Source: Nemophila menziesii
Lineage: Eukaryota; Streptophyta; Magnoliopsida; Boraginales; Hydrophyllaceae
Assembly (NCBI GenBank): GCA_029959085.1
Contig: JARWIR010000005.1
Coordinates: forward strand, 49,416,850 to 49,480,849
Reading direction: 5' to 3'
DNA length: 64,000 nucleotides
Below, one piece after another: positions 58,649 through 64,000 of the stretch. Both the position numbers and the translations under genes were made by a program. The notes under the pieces were generated by a model. That model saw nothing but the letters and a program-made list of their open reading frames with translations. It was not told the origin of the DNA and did not search any database. Position 1 is the stretch's first letter. Each line of letters starts with the position of its first letter.

Positions 58649-58673
58649 TGATGTATCCTCTTTTGTGATAGAT
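58649..58673 (+). repeat. LTR start stub
   Basis: TGATGTATCCTCTTTTGTGA, the first ~25 bases of a plus-oriented LTR, cut off by the insertion of element F. The last five bases (TAGAT, 58669-58673) would be F's target site. Confidence 0.6.
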
Positions 58674-59909
58674 TGGTGTCGCCTAGGGTGTGATAAAAAT
58701 AAAATAAAATAAAGTCTAGAAAATTACGCACTCTAATCCTAGACAGGCACAGTACTACAAGTATTACAGGACGTATGCAAGTTTTAGTTGATTAGTTGAG
58801 TTCGTTCTCAGGGACTTAAGTGTGTTAATCACGTGGGCGGAAATAACGAGTAAAAGTAAATAATTAAAGACATAAAATAAAAGCAATAGATTTTCGAATT
58901 TAAGAATTAAACTAAGAAAATAAAAGCAATAAAATAAAACTAAGAATATGAGATGAGAGATATAGCTTAGGTTTTGCTAGTATGCACTAATCCTTCTAAT
59001 TCTTTCTATTATATCTAGTTAATAAGGGAGAATATTAGCTCTTGTATACTTAGTCAGGATTCTAAACACATAAACAAATATAAGATTAAGAAGCTAATAT
59101 CAGATTAAAACATGTAATTCCCAAAGAAACTTAGATAGAAGAATTAGAATTCATAGATTATACATGATGCAAAACCCAAGCTATGGGGAGTTTAGTTCAT
59201 ACCTGATGGAAATAAACTAAAAGAAATTACAAAAGACATCATCTTGCTCTCTACAATAAACTGGAAAAATAAAACCTTAAGAACTAATTACTATGAGGAA
59301 AGGATGAGCAAGGATGATTTAAAAGTGATATAAGGGTGTATTTATAGGTGTTTAGAAGACCTAATTCGTTTTCTTGAGGGAGAGGTTAAGTAATGGACTC
59401 CAAGCCCAACTCAAATTCGTATGGAAGATAAATTCTGCTTACTTGTTTTGAGCATATCTTCTTCGTTATTGGCCGGTTTTTGCTCCACAATATACCAAAA
59501 GAATCCTCAGCGAATTATCTACGTCCCAATGAAAGGAATCTTCCAAAATCGGCTTCCTTTTGGATTTATGACCACTTCTTTAGGCGTTGCTGCAGAAATT
59601 CAGATTTAGGCAGCTTTTCCTTTTCCATATTTTTAGCTTTTGTTTCCTTATCTCCTATTACCATGCTAATATCTTTCCATATCTTGTAGTCTTTGAATTG
59701 GACTCCAATTAATCTCCATAATTATCTTTAAAGCTTCACACTAAATAAACAATTAAACCCAATATGCTCTAAAAATAATAATTCACTAAATCAAGACTCA
59801 AAATAGGAAAATGCACTATTTCTCAAGAAAATCGACTTATTATGACTTCTAAATCACTAAAAATGATGTCTCATCCTAATATAAATCTATCAAAAATGAG
59901 GAGACATCA
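58674..59909 (-). repeat. 3' LTR of element F
   Basis: Minus orientation, TGATGTCTCCTC (59909) to CCTAGGCGACACCA (58674). Compared with the LTR at 1-1152, a few hundred bases in the middle are deleted (junction at about 59060-59080). Confidence 0.88.
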
Positions 59910-61486
59910 AGACCCCCAACTCAAAGTTGTATCGTCCCGATACAATAAAGATAAAAACAAAGGGAAGTCTATAAATACACACTTATGAAATTTTCAACAC
60001 AATGGGAAGAACATAGCAGAATATATAGAATAAACCTAAAGCACATAACTCAGAAAATTTCATGCAATAATATTCATAAAATACATACCTGTACACTTCT
60101 CATATCCACAGTCAACACGGCTTGAATTCAAGATCAGATTAGTTTCGCAATGTAAGAAGGATTGAGACTTTACTCAGTTCCCCAAAAAAGCTATAGATTG
60201 TTCATCAAACCTCACTAGTATTCAAAGATCCACTCAACTACTCTCTAATGGCTCAATCACTTCTCAATTACATAGCAAAGAATCAAAAGGTCTTTAAGGT
60301 TGTAATTTAGGCTTAGGGACGGCATGATAGTATATTTGGATAATTTAGAGTGAGCTTTTAGCTCTCTCCTCACTAGCCATCAACGAATCGCCCTAGAGCT
60401 TGAGTTACTCTCATAAAACGTTTCTCACTCAACCCAATGAATTCCTTGATGCATAATTTAGCATCCCCAATAACCCAATTAAAGCATAAGATGTTCACAT
60501 AAAAATTCCATTTTGCCGGTCCGAATATATATATTTTCTTCTTTTCAAAATAATTTCTTAAGCTATGACTCTCTTTTTAATGTTGAGATATCACGCTATT
60601 TTTTCATATATATATTTTTTCTTTTTATGCCCTTGTTGGCAATTTTAGCTCGTAGCTTCTTTTTCATTCACTATTACCCCGGCAAAGGGTTACAATAAAA
60701 ATCTGTGAATCATCATCAATATAATGCCCAAAGCAAAATTAATAAGCTCAAAAATTTCAACCCAATAACAATTCCCATAATGGTGGACCCACCACCCCAA
60801 ACTCAAGCTTTAAAACAACTGTCTATGCATCACAATTCGAGTGCGGGTCATATGGAAAAGTCCTATAATCTAAAGGATATGGCTTATAACGTGGCTAAAT
60901 AAAAAGGCTTTAGAAAGGCTAGAAGGGGCTGAGAAGGATATAACATATAAAATTCAAATAACAAGGTGAGAAGGTATAAAAAGGCTTCAAATATGAAAGA
61001 ACCGCCTTAATCACTTTCTACACTATGTAATTTAGTTATTTTCTTACCTTTAGCACTTTCATACAATGGTTTTTCAACTAGCTTGGATCTCACGGCCTAC
61101 ACACTTCTCAAGGTTCCCTAAGATCGAACATACTTTCTATCGCATTGCTCACTAATCTTTTCTTTACTATCAACGTGTGTTTTCCTGCAAATACTCAAAG
61201 CATACAAATAACATAGCTCATAAACATACTACTTACTATCATTAATTCACTGAGCTTATGCTTTCAAGCTATTAAACACACTCTACATCTAATTCCCATG
61301 TATCAAAAATTTTAATTTCTACCTAAAAACAGAAAAATGGAGATGAGAGACAACGAATCCCCACACCCCAACTAAAAAATGAGCCGTGTCCCCACGACTC
61401 GAAAAAGACTCGAAACAGAAATTGAAATTAGCAGATAAAAGCATTTACAGAAATGGTAAGGAAGAAAGAGAACATACTCTCGAGGC
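59910..61486 (-). promoter_or_regulatory. Structured 3' region and polypurine tract of F
   Basis: In element orientation: hairpin GAGTCGTGGGGACACGGCTC (61400-61381), AGTTGGGGTGTGGGGATTC (about 61374-61355), the CCGGCAAAG pair (60687-60679 with 60519-60511), hairpin TTGTATCGGGACGATACAA (59945-59927), and primer AGTTGGGGGTCT at 59921-59910 next to the LTR. Confidence 0.75.
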
Positions 61487-62692
61487 TTATTGCCTCGCAT
61501 AATTGATATCCAAGGTAGGATTTGCTGGACCTTTCGTTAATTTCTCTAGGAGTTTCATGATGTGCACTTGATTAGCGTTGATTTGTGCCACATCATTGAC
61601 TAAGGAAGTTTGAGCTGCTTCGAATTTTGTTAAACGCTCCTCCATCTTCTCTTGCCAATTTTGCTCCTTTTCGTCTTTCGAGACTTGCATAGAACCCGCT
61701 CTTCGAAAGATATCCTTGATCCAAGCATTATCAATACAACTCATCTTAAACTCGAGTTTCTCTTCTTCACCCAATGTAACATTCGCTTTCCGCACAAGAC
61801 ACGTGATCATAGTAGGAAATTTAACATTATAAACTGATTTAGGAGAGACCGAAAATCGTATCACCTCCTCATAGATCAACTGTGCCACATCTACTTCTTC
61901 TCCTCTTAAAATACAATCCAACAGTAGAGCGTTCTTCATAGTCACATCCAAAGTTCGTGTGTTTCCAAAGACATTAGGGATATAGAAATTGTGCCAAATT
62001 CTCGCATCCAATTGAAGATATTTGTAAAGCCAAGGTGCCTTCAATTCTCCCTTATGTGATTGCACTTTCTCCTTGTCTAGAACATGCTCAAAAAGTAGTT
62101 CCTCATCAAAGATTTTTTGTTTAGCAACCGCTTCATCAAATTTGCAACAACCTTTCAATTTCTTAATCTTGAAGTGGTTTATAATCTCATCAACTGTGAA
62201 AGGAACTAGCTTTCCTCTAATCGGAACACAACCTTTACTATCTCGGCTAAAGAGGCCTAAATAGAATTCCAAAACTAACTCATGACATAACTCAGAACGT
62301 CTTACCATGAACTTAGACCAACCCAATTTCGCACCAATCTCTAAGAATCTATTGTATTCTCCTGTACCAACTTCTTCCTTGAATACTCTCTCATAAGCAA
62401 AAGGTAGTTCTTTTAATTGTTTCTCTGCAGAAGCTTTCAGGGCCCTTGAAGCTTCCTCTTTCTCTTTGGGTGTAGGACCTTGTGGAAGTTGTGTTTTCTC
62501 CTTTGCATAAAAGTATAGCTTTATACCATTACGATCACACAAAGTTATACCTCCATCTTCAACATCGTCTTTACCCTTTGATTTAGAACTAGAACCTTTG
62601 TTATTTGATTTCTTCTTGATTGGATCCAATACCTTGCTTTTCTTCACCTCCCTCTTGCTAGCTAATATTGTTGTTCTATTAGTCATCCTCAA
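61487..62692 (-). CDS. Intact 401-residue post-pol ORF of element F
   Basis: Open from ATG 62692 (MRMTNRTTILASKREVKK; the third residue is an alternative start) to TAA. A basic Ser/Lys-rich N-terminus (1-45) precedes a domain from about 95 to 330. That domain contains FAYERVFKEEVGTGEYNRFL, LCHELVLEFYLGLFSRD, VPIRGKLVPFTVDEIINHF, LLDCILRGEEVDVAQLIYEE and FPTMITCLVRKANV. This fits the 'putative plant transposon protein' (Transposase_32-like) family: an LVxEFYxxL helix, RGxxVxFT..I, then FPxxIT.L. A C-terminal coiled coil (about 343-390) ends it. No signal peptide or membrane helix, so it is not an obvious env-type protein. Function unknown. Confidence 0.85.
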   Translation of the reverse strand: MRMTNRTTILASKREVKKSKVLDPIKKKSNNKGSSSKSKGKDDVEDGGITLCDRNGIKLYFYAKEKTQLPQGPTPKEKEEASRALKASAEKQLKELPFAYERVFKEEVGTGEYNRFLEIGAKLGWSKFMVRRSELCHELVLEFYLGLFSRDSKGCVPIRGKLVPFTVDEIINHFKIKKLKGCCKFDEAVAKQKIFDEELLFEHVLDKEKVQSHKGELKAPWLYKYLQLDARIWHNFYIPNVFGNTRTLDVTMKNALLLDCILRGEEVDVAQLIYEEVIRFSVSPKSVYNVKFPTMITCLVRKANVTLGEEEKLEFKMSCIDNAWIKDIFRRAGSMQVSKDEKEQNWQEKMEERLTKFEAAQTSLVNDVAQINANQVHIMKLLEKLTKGPANPTLDINYARQ

Positions 62693-63091
62693 TTAACCCC
62701 CAACTCAAAGCTTTAGCAACCCTTGAATTTTGAAATTGTGAATTTTTGGTTGAACAAGCTTAATTTGGTTTAGGAAAGATGAATTGATGATGAATCTCTA
62801 TGTGGGTGAGGTGGATTCTTGATGGATTGGCTTGGATTTAAGAAATTTTAGGATGAATTTTTAAAATTTGAGCTCTTGATTCTTCAATTTAATGTGTTTG
62901 GTGAGGATTGGGTGCTTGAATCTCTCTTGTAAGGATGTGGAGAGAAGCTTTGATGTGTTTTTCTTGATGATTGGGTAGTGTTTTGATGATTGGTGAAGGT
63001 TTATATGAGCTTCAATGGAGTTGGGAGAGTTTTGGAGAAGAGAAAGAGGCTTGAGGTTTATGAAATTCGGAATTAAAAGCATTAACCCTCT

Positions 63092-63099
63092 TTTATATA
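63092..63099 (-). promoter_or_regulatory. TATA-like box before the F post-pol ORF
   Basis: TATATAAA on the minus strand (GGGTATATAAAAGAGG), about 400 bases before the ATG and just downstream of the palindromic leader. Confidence 0.5.
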
Positions 63100-63119
63100 C
63101 CCAAATCCAAAGCTTTCTC

Positions 63120-63385
63120 TCTCTGGCGGCGCGGCGCGGTATACCGCGCATATGGTCCGGTATACTGCAACATCTGATGCTCCAAAAAATTTTGCTTCGG
63201 CAAAATACACGTGGTAGCAACCCGTGGCACGGGTTTTGGACGTGCGGTGCATGGCGCGGTATAGGGTCCGGTATACCGGACCCATCAGCTTGATTTTTTT
63301 TCTTCTCGGTATAAAACCCGTGGTACGGGTTTTTGTCTCCTGCGGTATACCGCGGCTGAGGTTCGGTATACCGCACCCCTGCTTC
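63120..63385 (-). repeat. GC-rich palindromic leader, element F
   Basis: Clearest example: GCGCGGTATACCGCGC (about 63132-63147), TCCGGTATACTGCA, CTGCGGTATACCGCGG (about 63341-63356), TTCGGTATACCGCA (about 63362-63375) and GTCCGGTATACCGGAC. Short GTGGCACGGG/GTGGTACGGG motifs are interspersed. Confidence 0.85.
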
Positions 63386-63544
63386 AGCTTTTCCGAAATT
63401 TTTTGTTTCTTCCCTAACTCGTTTTCTCCAATTCCTAAACACCAAAAACACCAATACCTTTCTCAAATATGCATTATCAGCTAAAAACAACTAATCTAAA
63501 CATAAACTAAAAACGTAAAAGACATAAGAACTTAAAAAATTGCG

Positions 63545-63593
63545 GGTTGTCTCCTGTACAACACTTTTATTTAACGTCTTTCAAAGTTAGACG
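63545..63593 (-). other. Conserved stem-loops after pol, element F
   Basis: In element orientation CGTCTAACTTTGAAAGACG (63593-63575) and GTTGTACAGGAGACAAC (63562-63546), nearly identical to element C. Confidence 0.6.
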
Positions 63594-63612
63594 CGTTACC
63601 TCTATCAAGATT

Positions 63613-64000
63613 TGCGAATATAGCCTCCCCAACAACGAGTTAGGCTATGAACGTCAACTAATCTGCGCTTGATCCCCTTCTTAGGCGGATTTCTATCACC
63701 TTGGCTAAAACAACCTTAGTGAAAATGAATGGTCCCATCCACGAGTCTTTGAAACTACGTGGCCTATTCTCGCGTTTGTGAGCTTTCCGTAGAACTTCAT
63801 GGCCAACCCCAAACTCAATGTTTAGCTCAGTATCCACAGACTTTAAGTGGATCTTCTCAGGAGGGACTTTGTGATGTGAAAGACTGTGGATGACAGGAAC
63901 GGTGGGATCTAACTTCCTTGGTTTCTTATCCAAGACATAGAAGGTCTCGGATACATTCTTTGCATGAAGGGTGATGGTCCCTTCTTGGAAGTTGACGACA
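63613..64000 (-). pseudogene. Protease end and integrase-like tail of element F
   Basis: From the window edge: VVNFQEGTIT (protease end), SETFYVLDKKPRKLDPTVPV, FGVGHEVLRKAHKRENRP, DSWMGPFIFTKVVLAKVIEI, then a frameshift before DVHSLTRC. It is open for 91 codons from 63933. The rest of the protease lies beyond the window. Confidence 0.8.

Larger units (their letters stand above)
58674..64000 (-). mobile_element. Athila element F (right end outside window)
   Basis: Minus strand: protease end and integrase-like tail, stem-loops, palindromic leader, intact long post-pol ORF, structured 3' region, polypurine tract, 3' LTR. Same lineage as C and E by the protease-tail join, with the least decayed extra ORF. 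Confidence 0.88.

Noticed and set aside
61487..62692. Env-like protein encoded after pol
   Set aside because: No signal peptide, transmembrane helix or glycoprotein features; the motifs fit the plant transposon-protein family instead.

Overview
This window looks like nuclear DNA of a dicot-like flowering plant. It is strongly AT-rich, has sparse intron-poor genes, and is mostly LTR retrotransposons, solo LTRs and small DNA transposons. The species cannot be named from the sequence. No rRNA, tRNA, CRISPR array or bacterial-style operon was seen.

Left part (1-19 kb): a partial Athila-type LTR, a degraded ORF split by a 1.75 kb solo LTR with perfect target-site duplication (TSD), a second solo LTR, a ~1 kb minisatellite and a kinesin-14 motor fragment. 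Two host genes appear intact: an intronless P-class (Restorer-of-fertility-like) PPR gene (12666-14072, +) and a divergent NDR1/HIN1-like membrane-protein gene (17707-18423, -). Between them lie a hAT-type MITE with an 8-bp TSD and a Stowaway MITE.

Middle (19-29 kb): one terminus of a CACTA transposon and ~200-bp tandem repeats, split by a young, complete-ended Athila element (20630-28779, -, TSD GTGTG). Most of its pol is deleted.

Right part (29.9-64 kb): a nest of retrotransposons. It holds a 3'-truncated Ty1/copia element with four in-frame stops, Athila element C (with solo LTR D inside its gag), element G (42819-54280, + strand, with gag, protease, reverse transcriptase, RNase H and integrase all decayed), element E (split by G) and element F (- strand, running off the right edge with an intact 401-codon post-pol ORF).

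The most unusual content is in the 3' half of the Athila-like elements. Three diverged copies (C, E, F) join the retropepsin directly to an integrase-C-terminus-like tail, with no reverse transcriptase, RNase H or integrase core. All five elements share the same layout after pol: a stem-loop (with two compensatory pair changes in E), a GC-rich leader full of CGGTATACCG-like palindromes, a TATA-like site, an extra ORF beginning M(T/S)(N/K)RT, and a structured 3' region with a second hairpin plus polypurine-tract module. This looks like a conserved internal expression unit carried by both potentially autonomous and pol-less lineages.
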